Below, piece after piece: positions 10,950 to 21,378 of a stretch of 64,000 nucleotides of DNA. Every line of letters begins with the position of its first letter. Positions within the stretch are counted from its first letter, which is position 1. This stretch comes from Annona cherimola (Eukaryota; Streptophyta; Magnoliopsida; Magnoliales; Annonaceae), in NCBI GenBank assembly GCA_030490835.1, contig CM059972.1, positions 48,959,452-49,023,451 on the forward strand, in the 5' to 3' direction. Below the pieces are notes generated by a model that was not told where the DNA came from, did no database searches, and was given only the letters and a program-made list of their open reading frames with translations. A program made the translations under genes and the position numbers.

Positions 10950-11290
10950 ACTCTCCTCTCTATTTCTTCTCCTCTCTTTCTTTTCTTCCTCATTTCCCTC
11001 CAACCTTTTCATTTCCTTTCTCTTTCCCTTTCTCCCTCTCCGGCGACTGCCTTTTCTTCCGGCGATTTTCTCCTCCTCCATCTCCGGCAAACCTTTCCGG
11101 CGAATCCCTTTCTCTCTCTCCGGTTTTCTTCTCCATTTCTCTCTCTCTCTCTCTTCCTCTCCGTTTTTCTCTCTCACTCTTCCTCTCTGTTTCTCTCTTC
11201 CTCTCTTCATTGCTTTCTCATTTTCTTCTCTCATTCAAGCTCCATCTCTCCCAAGCTCTCTCTCTTTCTCACAGCATTTCTTTGGTATCA
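10950..11290 (+). promoter_or_regulatory. Pyrimidine-rich leader upstream of ORF2
   Basis: About 340 bp of almost uninterrupted C/T text (CTCTCTCTC, TTCTTCTCC, CCGGCGA interruptions) ends 45 bp before the ORF2 start. Plant core promoters and 5' leaders often carry such Y-patches, and the same tract lies before ORF2 in A1 (26190-26300). It could be a leader for a separate or spliced ORF2 transcript. No TATA box is obvious. The purine-rich ORF on the opposite strand (10734-11234) is a low-complexity artefact. Confidence 0.45.
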
Positions 11291-11333
11291 TCTCCATTTT
11301 CCTCTCTCAAAATCAAACTCCAAATCGTCCCAA

Positions 11334-12935
11334 ATGGCACCTAAAGCTAGACCTCCAAAGAAAGCAGTCTCAAAACCATCTCTAAAGCCTATGCCTAGAC
11401 CTTCAAGGTCAACAACTGAGGAAGAGGTGCCCAGAAGGCAAAGAACACCCGCAAAACGGCCACGAGAGGAACCTTCAACTTCGACGGGTAAACGGGTTCG
11501 ATTCCAAACTTCCACTCAATCATCTGATCAAGCACCCAGGTCGGAAAATCAACAACAAACCTCACAGAGCACACAATCCGGGACAAGCAAAAGAGGCACT
11601 GCGGCTGGGAAAGCCCAAGTATTGAAGATGCCCACTACCTACTTCAAAACCGAGCTCCAACATAGCCGTTTCTACAAAAAGTTCTACGAACGGAAGGTAT
11701 TCATACCCAAGATTATAGATTTCAATTTCTTGAAAGAATATGGATCCGACATAGAAGATCTATTGGATTTTCAAGGATGGACCAATTTGCTAAAGGAAGA
11801 CGAAAGGGTCTATCCAGATCTTACTCGAATGTTTTATTATCTTTGGGATGAAGAATACTTTGGAACCTTCGTAAAAGGAGTCGAAATGGATCTTGGAATC
11901 GGGATAGTTGCAGGACCGACTGAAGTAATGAGTCATTTAGGACACATACTTGGAGTCCCGTACGAGGATGAGCCTATCCCAGAAGACCTCACTTTGGATC
12001 AAATGTATAATCAGCTCACTCGGAGCAACAAGTACCATCCGGGAATCAAATTCCTTCGGTACATGGATCTGTCACCCAGGCTACGAGTGCTCAGACTCCT
12101 CATTGCCCACTGCATCTACCCAAAGGGCGGTGGAAGAAACCAATTAAATCCACAAGAAGCAGGGATACTATGGAAAGTGGCCAACAGGGTCAAAGTGAGC
12201 ATACCCAAATTATTTCTTGAAGCCTTGGGTTCTAGAAAGGATAACCCACGAGGAGTCCTCCCTTATGGCACGTGGATCACAAAGATCCTTGAATTCTTCA
12301 AAGTGGATATTGAAGGCGAGCCTTTCGAAGTGCTCAAATCCACAAATGCCATAAATAAAGCTCTCATACAAAGAATGAAGATCAATCTGCTTGAACTAAG
12401 GCATGAAGCTACAGAAGAAGAGCAAGCAGACAATGCACAAGCTGAGGGGGAGCAACCTCCCATGGCTTCACCTGCACGAGCCGCTTCTCCTCCATCGCAC
12501 GGATCTTACTCTCCACAAGGGTCCGTTGCAAGAGAACGGGTGCCTCCCACCTCTTCTGAGGAGGTCACCCTGAGGGATCTCAAAGATGAAATCATTGCCA
12601 TGAGGGCCGAAATGGGCTATCAAGAAGACCGGATGACAAGTCTTATCACCGGCGTTCACAATGCCCTCGAGGATATGCACTCCCGGCAAGACAGAATTGA
12701 GCGGGAAATGCGGACTATCCGCTATCATCTTGCCTCAGGCCGACATAAGAAGAAACCCATGCCTGAACTCGATCCTTACGAATCAGGATCAGTTCATAAA
12801 GAAGCAACTCCAGATCACGCTTCTCTTGTTTACTCATCGGCCCATCATTGTCCTATCGAACCAATCTTATATCCGATCTCTCAATTTCAATTCACAAAAT
12901 CATTAAGAGTTGATCGATTTTTGATAGATTTTTGA
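11334..12935 (+). CDS. Inner ORF2: third gene, basic N-terminus plus conserved plant-transposon domain
   Basis: The 533-residue ORF lies after pol, where Sireviruses such as SIRE1 carry an 'env-like' gene. Start ATG 11334 (MAPKARPPKK) is conserved in A1. Residues 1-100 are rich in K, R, P and S and include a bipartite NLS-like stretch KRPREEPSTSTGKRVRF. Residues about 104-355 form a conserved globular part with RKVFIPKIIDF, YPDLTRMFYYLW, PRLRVLRLLIAHCIYPKGG and NPRGVLPYGTWITK. This resembles the 'putative plant transposon protein' domain found in many retroelement ORFs (my recollection, not searched). Residues about 410-470 are a heptad-like coiled coil (LRDLKDEIIAMRAEM...). No signal peptide or transmembrane helix is visible, which argues against an envelope protein. 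The function is unknown. Outer lacks it altogether. Confidence 0.85.
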   Translation: MAPKARPPKKAVSKPSLKPMPRPSRSTTEEEVPRRQRTPAKRPREEPSTSTGKRVRFQTSTQSSDQAPRSENQQQTSQSTQSGTSKRGTAAGKAQVLKMPTTYFKTELQHSRFYKKFYERKVFIPKIIDFNFLKEYGSDIEDLLDFQGWTNLLKEDERVYPDLTRMFYYLWDEEYFGTFVKGVEMDLGIGIVAGPTEVMSHLGHILGVPYEDEPIPEDLTLDQMYNQLTRSNKYHPGIKFLRYMDLSPRLRVLRLLIAHCIYPKGGGRNQLNPQEAGILWKVANRVKVSIPKLFLEALGSRKDNPRGVLPYGTWITKILEFFKVDIEGEPFEVLKSTNAINKALIQRMKINLLELRHEATEEEQADNAQAEGEQPPMASPARAASPPSHGSYSPQGSVARERVPPTSSEEVTLRDLKDEIIAMRAEMGYQEDRMTSLITGVHNALEDMHSRQDRIEREMRTIRYHLASGRHKKKPMPELDPYESGSVHKEATPDHASLVYSSAHHCPIEPILYPISQFQFTKSLRVDRFLIDF

Positions 12936-13300
12936 TAGTTTGACAAAAAGGGGGAGATATAATAGGTGAGTTGAGTAAAATTTTCTTTTGGGTTGGGTAG
13001 TTTTGTATCTAGGTTTCATTTTTGTTTTGTATTGCATTTTGTAAAAATGAAACTTGATATATATATATGCTTTTGATGAATGTTATGTTTGCTTAATATG
13101 TTATGCTTGATTAATAAAAGTATTCAACATGATTTGCTTGAAAGGTATCCAATATGCCAAAATGATATAATGGTTGAAATTTCAAAAAGCTATGACCTAT
13201 AAGACAAATGCTCTGTTTCTCGAAAGACATATGAACATGATTAACGCTTGAAAGGTATCAACTCAAATGAAGTTTTGTCAATCATCAAAAAGGGGGAGAT
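12936..13300 (+). promoter_or_regulatory. Inner 3' untranslated region with two identical polypurine tracts
   Basis: An AAAAAGGGGGAGAT tract abuts the 3' LTR (13287-13300) and an identical 14-mer lies 342 bp upstream (12945-12958), just after the ORF2 stop. A1 keeps the same pair (about 34877, mutated, and 35218-35231). The abutting copy should prime plus-strand synthesis. The upstream copy may be a second plus-strand start. The DNA between is AT-rich without a gene. Confidence 0.85.
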
Positions 13301-14977
13301 TGTTGGAAACAATGTTTAAAACAATAAAAATTGACCAAATCTTGAGTTTTGATGATTAACAAGAACTAATTTTGAGTATATAAAAGGTACTAATGTATTT
13401 GCTAAATGTTTAAGGAAAGCAAAGAGGTCAAGTCGACTTGGACTTCGACTTGGGTGAAGTCGATCCCAAAGTCGACTCAAATATCGACTTGAGAATGAAT
13501 CCCAAAAGGCAACAGGTGAAGTCGCAGGTCAAGTCGACTCCACTTGCGACTTGGGAAGTCAAGTCGCAGACGAAGTCGACTCCAGCATCGACTTGGAGTA
13601 TCCAGAGTTGAAAACTGGAAACGAACATAACGAAGTCGCAAACGAAGTCGACTCCAGGTGCGACTTGGGTGAAGTCGCAGGCCAGGTCGACTCCATCCAC
13701 GACTTGAGAAGTTCAAACTTCAAAGATGCAGTTTTCAAGCTATTCAAGAAGATTTATCACTCAAGTCCAAGGAATCAAGATGAAAAACAAATGAGTCAAA
13801 TTCAAAGTCAAGATTCATGTTCTACATCAAATCAAGTCTATCAAGCTCAAAGACAAAGATACAAGTATGATTCAAGCAATGTCTATCAAGACTACATAAG
13901 TCAAATATGCATGAATCATCTAAGCAAGAATCAAGCCAATCCAAGATAGAAGAACCCAACTTGAAGATCAAAGCAGGTTCAGCAAAACCCGAGCCAAGTC
14001 GCAGGCCAAGTCGACTTCAGGATCGACTTGGGTCGAAGTCTGAAGTCAAGTCGACCAAGCCTAAGACTTGGGAATCCGAAGAACTGGAGTCGCAGACGAA
14101 GTCGACTCCAGATGCGACTTGGGTAGCCAAGTCGCATCCCAAGTCGACTCCACCTTCGACTTGGGTATAACGTTCAAATTTTCGAACGTTGGAGCTCATT
14201 TATTGCGCGCCAACAACCTCCACAACGTTCATATTTTCTTCCCTCTATAAAAGGACCCTCAAATGAACGAGAAAACACAACAAGATATCACAAGACACTA
14301 CTACAAAGTTCAAAGAGAGAAAAAAAGTAAAAGAAAGGTTTCCTATTTGCTTTTCTCCATTGTTGTGTGGTCCGTATACATTCTAAGGAAGAAGAAAGCT
14401 TCAAGTTGCTAGCGCCTTCATCAATATTCATCCAAAGCTGCTCCTACAACTTCTTCCTCATGCTAAATCTGCCTACACAAATCTGTAAAGTGTAGTTTCA
14501 TTTATTTCATTGTCTTGTTGTATAAATCTTGATTTAGCTTGTGTAGCTAAGATCAAGTATATGCAAAGTAGGGTGTGATTGAAGTGAGACTCATCACCTA
14601 CTTTTGCATGTGAGTTGTTTATGCCCCCTAGAGCTAGAATCTAGAAGAGAGCAAGTGGCTCTAGTTGTAGATGCCCCCTAGAGCTGGAATCTAGAAGAGA
14701 GCGGTGACTCTAAGTGTATTCGAGGAATACATAGTGGAACCCAAGTCACAACGAAGTGTGAGCTTGGAAGAGTGGAGTAGGGAAGGTTTGCCCGAACCAC
14801 TATAAATCTTGTGTTCTATTTATTTTACTGCTTTATCTTATTTGCTCTTCATTTGCTTTCAAAGGGGATTAAATTCTTAAGGGGTTAAGAGTTTAAGATT
14901 TACGAAAGAAGATTATTTTTTAAAGAACCCAATTCACCCCTCCCCTCTTGGGTTTAGCCATCAACTCGGGACCAACA
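13301..14977 (+). repeat. Inner 3' LTR (1677 bp)
   Basis: Near-identical copy of 4127-5804, offset by 9174 bp over most of its length. It contains the same GTCGAC arrays (13428-13704, 13992-14164), TATA box (14246-14253) and CTAGA block. It ends CCAACA at 14977, followed by GTAGT and the interrupted RT gene of outer. Confidence 0.95.
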
Positions 14978-17430
14978 GTAGTTACATACAATAAGGAACC
15001 TATCATGCTTCTATACAATTTTAAATCAACTAATTTTCCCTTCTCATCTTTGTCCATTTTGATTGTGGAGCTCATGGGCGTGTTTGCTCCTTTGCTATTC
15101 TCCATGCCAAACTTCCTGAGCATCTCTTTGATGTATTTGGACTGGTTTATGAAGATTCCTTCATTTTGTTGCTTGATTTGCAGTCCAAGGAAAAAATTGA
15201 GCTCTCCCATCATGCTCATCTCAAATTCTTTCTGCATGAGTTCAGAAAATTCTTGACAAAGAGATTCATTAGTAGCACCAAAAATGATATCATCAACATA
15301 AATTTGAATAATTAATATATCCTTTCCATTGTACTTGATAAACAAGGTGGTGTCTACCTTTCCCTTTTGAAAATCATGATCAATCAGAAATTTGCTTAGT
15401 CTATCATACCAAGCTCTTGGAGCTTGTTTTAATCCATATAATGCTTTGGTTAATTTGTAAACATACTTTGATTGATCATTTTCTTCAAATCCAGGTGGTT
15501 GCTCAACATACACCTCTTCATTTATATATCTATTCAAAAATGCACTTTTAACATCCATTTGAAACAATTTAAAGTTCATGTGAGATGCAAAGGCTAGTAA
15601 TATGCGAATTGCTTCCAATCTAGCAACCGGGGCATAGGATTCTTCAAAATCTATTCCTTCTTCTTGTGAGTACCCCTTTGCCACAAGTCTAACTTTGTTT
15701 CTTACTACTAGTCCACTTTCATCTAATTTGTTCCTAAAGACCCACTTGGTGCCAATGACACTACAATCATTTGGTCTAGGAACAAGGTGCCAAACTTGAT
15801 TTCTTTCAAATTGATTTAGCTCTTCTTGCATTGCTATAATCCAGTTTTCATCATCAAGAGCTTGATCAATGTTAGAAGGTTCAATTTTAGATACAAAAGC
15901 ATATTGTCCACAAACATTTTGCTTTGACCTTCTAGTTTTTACACCTTCATACACATTTCCTATAACTTGTTCAATTGGATGTGCATGTTTGAACTTTAGG
16001 TCAGTTGGAGGTTTATAAGAATTGTTACCTTCACTTACCCTTTCCTCCATGAATTCCTCTTGCTTTTCCATATGCAATTTTTCAAGATTGCTTGCTATGT
16101 CATCTGCATCACTTAAATCATCCTTTCTTTTGAAGCAAGGGTTAGTCTCATAAAAAACAACATGTATGGATTCTTCTACAACTTGGTTTCGTTTATTGAA
16201 AACTCTATATGCTTTGCTATTTGATGAGTAACCAAGAAATATAGCTTCATCACTTTTAGCATCAAGTTTTCCCAAGTTGGTTTTTCCATTGTTCAAAACA
16301 TAACATGTGCATCCAAAAGTATGAAAATAAGATATGTTTGGTTTCTTTCCTTTCCATAGCTCATATGGGGTCTTTTTCAAGATTGCTCTAATGGTAACTC
16401 GATTCAATACATGACAAGCTGTACTTACAGCTTCACCCCAAAACTTCTTAGATAATTTGCTCTCATTTAGCATAGTTCTAGTCATCTCTTGTATAGTTCT
16501 ATTTTTCCTCTCCACTACTCCATTTTGTTGTGGAGTTCTTGGTGCAGAAAATGTGTGATGAATTCCTTTTTCATTACATAGTTCTATGAACCGTTTGTTC
16601 TCAAATTCACCACCATGGTCACTCCTTATAGATATAATGGTACTTTGTTTTTCATTTTCCACCAAGTTTACAAAGGTTTCAAACATAGAGAAGGCTTCGT
16701 CTTTACTAGCTAAGAGAATTATCCATGTAAATCTTGAAAAATCATCAACTATGACAAACACATATTTCTTTCCACCAATGGTTAAAATGTCGGATGGCCC
16801 ATATAGATCCATGTGTAGCAATTCAAGTGGCCTTGTGGTGGAAATCTCCTTTTTGGTAGAAAAAGACATCTTTGGTTGTTTAGATAATTGACATGCCTTA
16901 CATATTTTGTCTTTGTCATATTTCAATTTAGGCAAGCCTTTCACCAAATTCTTTTTCCATAGGCTTTTTATGTTTCTCATGTTTATGTGTCCAAGCCTTT
17001 TATGCCAAACCCATGGATCATTATCAATGGCCATTAGACATTGACCATCTAGTTCATCAAGTGAAACCAAATATACATTTCCATGCCTTTTTCCGCTAAA
17101 CATGATATGTTCTCCATCAAATACATTACATATAGATGATTCAAACACAACTTTATATCCTTTATCACATAATTGGCTAATACTCATTAAGTTATGCTTG
17201 AGTCCTTCAACAAACAAAACATCCTCCATGCATGCATTTGAACTACTATAAATATTTCCTTTACCTTTGATTTTACCTTTCTCATTATTTCCAAAGGCAA
17301 CAGTTCCGTCGTTGCAAGGCTTAAGTTTGTGAAACAAATTTCTTTCTCCAGTCATGTGCCTTGAACAACCGCTATCCATGAACCATACATTGTTTGCCTT
17401 TGCCTTTAAACAAATCTGAAAAATGAACAA
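14978..17430 (-). pseudogene. pol: Outer pol, N-terminal part (protease, integrase, most of RT)
   Basis: It reads on the minus strand from the codon at 17430 ([10 protein letters not shown]), after the gag stop and in the +1 frame, exactly as in inner. Protease DSG, the integrase zinc region, the DDE triad (MDLYG, SDHGGEF, VVERKNR), RT core motifs and YVDD are present without internal stops. It is cut after [11 protein letters not shown] by inner, about 818 codons in; the residues that an ORF finder adds after this point come from inner's LTR. The remaining C-terminus lies at 3488-4126. Before the insertion the protein would have been broken only by the TGA at 3869-3871. Confidence 0.93.
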
Positions 17431-17437
17431 ATAATTC

Positions 17438-19291
17438 TTATCTCTTTGGTACCCATTTTATGGGTCCATTTGGGTTAGTAATATTATTCAATCTTTGTTG
17501 CTCTAACTTAGAAAGTCCAAATCTTGTGTTCCTTGGAACCCAAACTAGTTTTGCACCATGGTCAAATAATCTCTTAAAGTTACACTTATAAACTTTATGA
17601 CCCATTTTGTTGCAGAAGTTGCAAGCCATTGGTAATCTAGGAGTAGGCCTCCAAGTATATTTTGGTTCAAGTGTTGGCCTTCTAGTCCACATAACATTTC
17701 TCCTTTGTGGCTTGTATATAGGTGTAGTTTTAGTTTGATATTTCCCAAGTGCAGGCACATTTGATTTGCCACTTTCTCCTTGCTCAAATGTATTGTATCC
17801 AAGACCTCTTTTGTTTGTTTGGGAGGTCATGTTTAGAAACATCTTCACACTTTCTCCTGGATTAGAGAACTTTGCTAATGATTCATTCAAGGATTTGTTC
17901 TCCTTTTTCAGTTTCTCTACTTCTTTCAACAACAATTCATTTTCTTCTTTCGTTTTTGTTGTTCTTTCAGCTAGTTTTCCATTTTCAATAATAACAAAGT
18001 TACATTGTTGTCTCTTTAATGTCAACTTGTTTCCTAGCTTTTTGATCTCCTCATATAATGAATCATATGCAAGTTGTAGTTCTTCTAATTCAGCACATTT
18101 GAGGCAATTATGAAAAGAAGAATAGCTAGATTGAGAAAAACAAGGTTTGGAAGTTACCTCTTCACTTTCTGTGTATTTTGTTGAGATGGATTGATCTTCC
18201 AAAACTTCCGTTGTGTTCAAGCATAGCAGATTTTCTTCTTGTTCGATCCTTGCCATGCAGCAAATTCTTGCACAATTTTCTGCATTGTTGTCGTCGGTTG
18301 AAGAGCAACTTGTTGATGAAGTTTCTTCATTCACATACATACCTCTTCCTCTTGGCCATTGGTATTTTCTTCTTTCATGATTCTCCTTTGGCCTTTCTTC
18401 CGGTGTAGGACATTGAGTTTGCATATGTCCTACTCCCCCACATCTATAGCATTTGGTTTGCTCCTTCTTCTTCACTTGTCGTGGTCTTTCTTTGAGATCT
18501 TTGAAGTTTCTTTCTTTTCTCACAAACTTTCAGAATTTGCGAGTGAGAAGAGCAATGTCTTCATCATCGTTGTGAGATGAAGAGGTGGATCCATCTGAGT
18601 TGTGAGTGGCCTTGAGTGCAATGGTTCTCTTTCCTTTATGTTGATCTTCATTTCTTCTTTTGATTAGCTCATGTGACATTAATGAGCTAATGAGGTCTTC
18701 AAGCTTTAAGGTGTTTAAATCTTTTGCTTCTTCTATTGCTGTAATCTTTGGAGTCCATGAATCCGGTAGAGCTCTCAATATCTTCATAACCTGTTCGGAT
18801 TCAGAAATAGCATTTCCAAGACCTTTTAGAGCATTAGTAATCTTAGAAAATCTAGCAAACATTTCAGAAATATTTTCTGTGTCTAGCATTCTAAAACTTT
18901 TCAATTCTCCTATCAAGATATTTCTCCTAGTCCCTTGGACTTGAGAGGTTCCTTCATAAATGGATGTTAGAGTATCCCATATCTCCTTGGCGGTTAGGCA
19001 AGATGATACTCTATCATATTCCGAAGCCGTAAGAGCACAAAATAAAGAGTTCATAGCCTTAGCATTGCTCTTGACGGTTCTTACTTCCTCTTCGGTCCAT
19101 TTAGAAGCTCTTTCATCAATTGGCAAAGCTACACCATCTTGGATAGCAATCCAAGAATCCATATCCGTAGCCATGATGAGTTGCTTCATACGAAGCTTCC
19201 AATAGCCAAAGTTGTTCCCATCAAACAATGGTGGCCTTGTAAAAGATTGGCCCTCGGCAAAAGCGGGAACGGAAGTAGATTGGGATGCCAT
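17438..19291 (-). pseudogene. gag: Outer gag, one in-frame TGA
   Basis: Start ATG at 19291 ([17 protein letters not shown]), stop at 17438. The layout matches inner gag: UBN2-type domain, knuckle CYRCGGVGHMQTQC, coiled-coil region, second knuckle [14 protein letters not shown] and the tail GPIKWVPKR. One in-frame TGA at 18530-18532 replaces the Arg of the inner sequence (FRKFVR against F-stop-KFVR). No frameshift accompanies it. Codon 15 is intact, which shows that the inner stop arose later and independently. Confidence 0.92.
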
Positions 19292-19325
19292 GATAATGGA
19301 TCTCTTTGATTCAATTCAAAGACCT

Positions 19326-19337
19326 GCTCTGATACCA
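19326..19337 (-). promoter_or_regulatory. Outer primer-binding site
   Basis: On the minus strand TGGTATCAGAGC lies two bases after the end of the 5' LTR, complementary to initiator-Met tRNA, with the same spacing as in inner. Confidence 0.94.
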
Positions 19338-19339
19338 CT

Positions 19340-20983
19340 TGTTGGGTCCCGAATTGATGGCAAAACCCAAGAGGGGAGGGGTGAATTGGGTTCTTAAAAA
19401 ATTTACAACTTAACAAAAACTTTACCCCGGATTAATCTAGTCCCCTTGAATGAAGAAACAGAATGGAAAGCAAAGTAATGTAGAGAGCAGAAATAAAAAC
19501 AAGTAGACAAGAATTTTTATAGTGGTTCGGGCAACCTCCCTACTCCACTCTTCCAAGCTCACACACCTTGTGACTTGGGTTCCACTATTGTATTCTCTCA
19601 ATACAATTAGAGCCTCTGCTCTCTTCTAGATTCTAGCTCTAGGGGGCATCAACAACTAGAGCCTCTTGCTCTCTTCTAGATTCTAGCTCTAGGGGGCATC
19701 AACAACTAGCACAAGTAGGTGATGAGTCACACTCCAATCACACACTACTTTGCTATCACTTGATCTTAGCTACCAAAGCTAAATCAAGTTCAATACAAAC
19801 AAATAATCAATGAAACAAATCTACACTTTACAGATGTGTAGAAGCAGTTTGGCGCAGAGAAGAACTTGTGATAGGCTTTGAAGAATCTGAAGTAAAGCTC
19901 TTGCAGTTTTGAAGTGTAGTTCTTCCTCTCTTGATTGGCTTGATCACTTTAATGCTCTTGTAGATAGGAGTTATGCTCACTTAATATTTTCCAACTCCTT
20001 CCCTCGTCCACATTAACTCCCTTTTATAATTTTGGAGGGAATCCGAACGTTAGAGGGTTGGTGGCGCGCATTTAATGCGCCAACGTTCGAATAAAATCCA
20101 ACCGTTGTGACCCAAGTCGCAGGTGGAGTCGACTTCGGGTGCGACTTCGCCCAAGTCGCAGATGGAGTTGACTTCGGGTGCGACTTCGCGAACTTCGGTC
20201 TTCAGTTTCAACGCTGGAAGGTTTCGCCCGTTCTGAAGTCGACCATGAAGTCGACTTAGCTTTGCGACTTCACTCAAGTCTCAGATGGGGTCGACTTGGC
20301 CTTGCGACTTCACTGTCATGATGTTCTTGAACATTTGTGAATCTTGAAAATCTTGACTTTGATTCTTCTTGAATCTTGACTCATGTAATCTTAGATATCT
20401 TCTTGATTTGAATGATTGAGTTTTATGCTTCTTGCTTGTACTTGGATTTGTCTTCAAATGTTTCAGCTTGAGTATCTATGTTGCCTTGATCTTCATCTTC
20501 ATACAGTTTTGCTTGAAATCAAATAATCCAGAACTTGTCTTTTGAAATTTTTCGTCTGCCTGAGCGAAGTCGATGTCTGAGTCGACTTCGGCTGCGACTT
20601 CACCTCAAGTCGCACATGGAGTCGACTTGGGGTGCGACTTCGGCACGTTGTGTTCTGAACGTCGACTCTGGAAGGTTTTGCTCGACTGAAGTCGATGGTG
20701 AGGTCGACTTCGTTTGCGACTTGGTTACCCAAGTCGCAGGTGGAGTCGACTTGACCTGCGAATTCACCTCCCCTTCTTCCGATTTCAACTCTGGACAGTT
20801 CTGCACGTTTTGAAGTCGATCTTGGAGTCGACTTGGGGAACGTCTTGGCCTTCCATACTTGATTTTCTTCAAATGATTATTCCTTAAACATTTCCACAAA
20901 CTTGTTAGTAGCCAAGACTTACTCAAATTGATTTGTTAATCATCAAAACGTAGATTGAGCTAGTTTTCCACATATTTCCAACA
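19340..20983 (-). repeat. Outer 5' LTR
   Basis: 1644 bp, TGTTGGGTCC to TTTCCAACA on the plus strand. It carries the TATA-like box in minus sense (about 20021-20030), GAACGTT/AACGTTC arms (20046-20087) and GTCGAC arrays (20114-20310, 20570-20840). It is 24 bp shorter than its partner because the partner has a tandem duplication of TTGATTCTTCTTGAATC-type text. Confidence 0.92.
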
Positions 20984-21378
20984 GACTTCGACTGCGACTT
21001 CGGAATGTTCTGTCCCAAAATCAACTCTGGAAGGAATTGTGCATCTCCAAGTCGATGTTGGAGTCGACTTCATCTGCAACTTGGCTTCCAAGTCGAAAGT
21101 GGAGTCGACTTGGCCTGCGACTTCAGCTGTTCACCTTCCAAATTCAAATTTGTCCTTCAGGTTCCGTTTGAAGTCGAATGTGGAGTCGACTTCGGGATTG
21201 ACTTCACCCTAAGTCGAAGTTTGAGTCGACTTGGAAATCGACTTGGCTAATTTCATTCCTTAAGACATTCAACACATTCATTAGAAATCATTTTATACTC
21301 AAATTTGACTTTGTTAATCATCAAAACTTATGCTTTGGTCAATTTTGTTTTGTTTTAAACATTGTTTCCAACAAAGAT

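Larger units (their letters stand above)
4127..14977 (+). mobile_element. Inner: young full-length SIRE-like Ty1/copia element with ORF2
   Basis: It is 10.85 kb with LTRs 4127-5804 and 13301-14977, both TGTTGG...CCAACA. The target-site duplication is GCAGT (4122-4126) and GTAGT (14978-14982), one transition apart. The order is LTR, PBS, gag, pol (protease, integrase, RT, RNase H), ORF2, polypurine tract, LTR. Integrase before RT makes it Ty1/copia. The long gag with coiled coil, the third ORF and repeated polypurine tracts place it in the Sirevirus lineage. I found only about three LTR differences by eye: A/G near 5151/14325, T/A near 5688/14862 and a one-base indel in a T run near 5648/14822. 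Confidence 0.95.
1555..20983 (-). mobile_element. Outer: SIRE-like Ty1/copia element with both LTRs, split by inner
   Basis: The LTRs are 1555-3222 (3' LTR, minus sense) and 19340-20983 (5' LTR). They are flanked by perfect GACTT duplications at 1550-1554 and 20984-20988. Without the inner insertion the element is about 8.6 kb: 5' LTR, PBS, gag, pol, polypurine tracts, 3' LTR. It lacks the ORF2 present in inner and A1; only about 265 bp separate the pol stop from the 3' LTR. Two in-frame TGA codons (gag 18530-18532, pol 3869-3871) make it non-autonomous as it stands. By eye the LTRs differ by about 20 substitutions plus a 24-bp tandem duplication near 2575-2620, so it is clearly older than inner. 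Confidence 0.93.
274..21373 (-). mobile_element. Family-A (SIRE-like) solo LTR, interrupted by the outer element
   Basis: On the plus strand it begins TGTTGGTCCC at 274 and ends TTTCCAACA at 21373, so it is in minus orientation. It is flanked by perfect 5-bp duplications AAGAT (269-273 and 21374-21378). Its own sequence is 274-1554 plus 20989-21373, about 1.67 kb, the same as the other family-A LTRs. With one LTR and one TSD pair it is a solo LTR, usually the product of LTR-LTR recombination. It carries GTCGAC palindromes (1078-1275, 1490-1553, 20989-21245). The translated ORFs over this array are artefacts. Confidence 0.9.

Noticed and set aside
10734..11234. 166-codon minus-strand ORF (Glu/Arg/Lys-rich)
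   Set aside because: Complement of the pyrimidine tract upstream of ORF2; a composition artefact.
12263..12728. Minus-strand ORFs opposite ORF2
   Set aside because: Shadow frames of a conserved plus-strand coding region; not conserved in A1.
14920..14977. C-terminal tail added to outer pol (after LLYVTT)
   Set aside because: These codons come from the end of inner's LTR. The gene was interrupted at 14978-14982.
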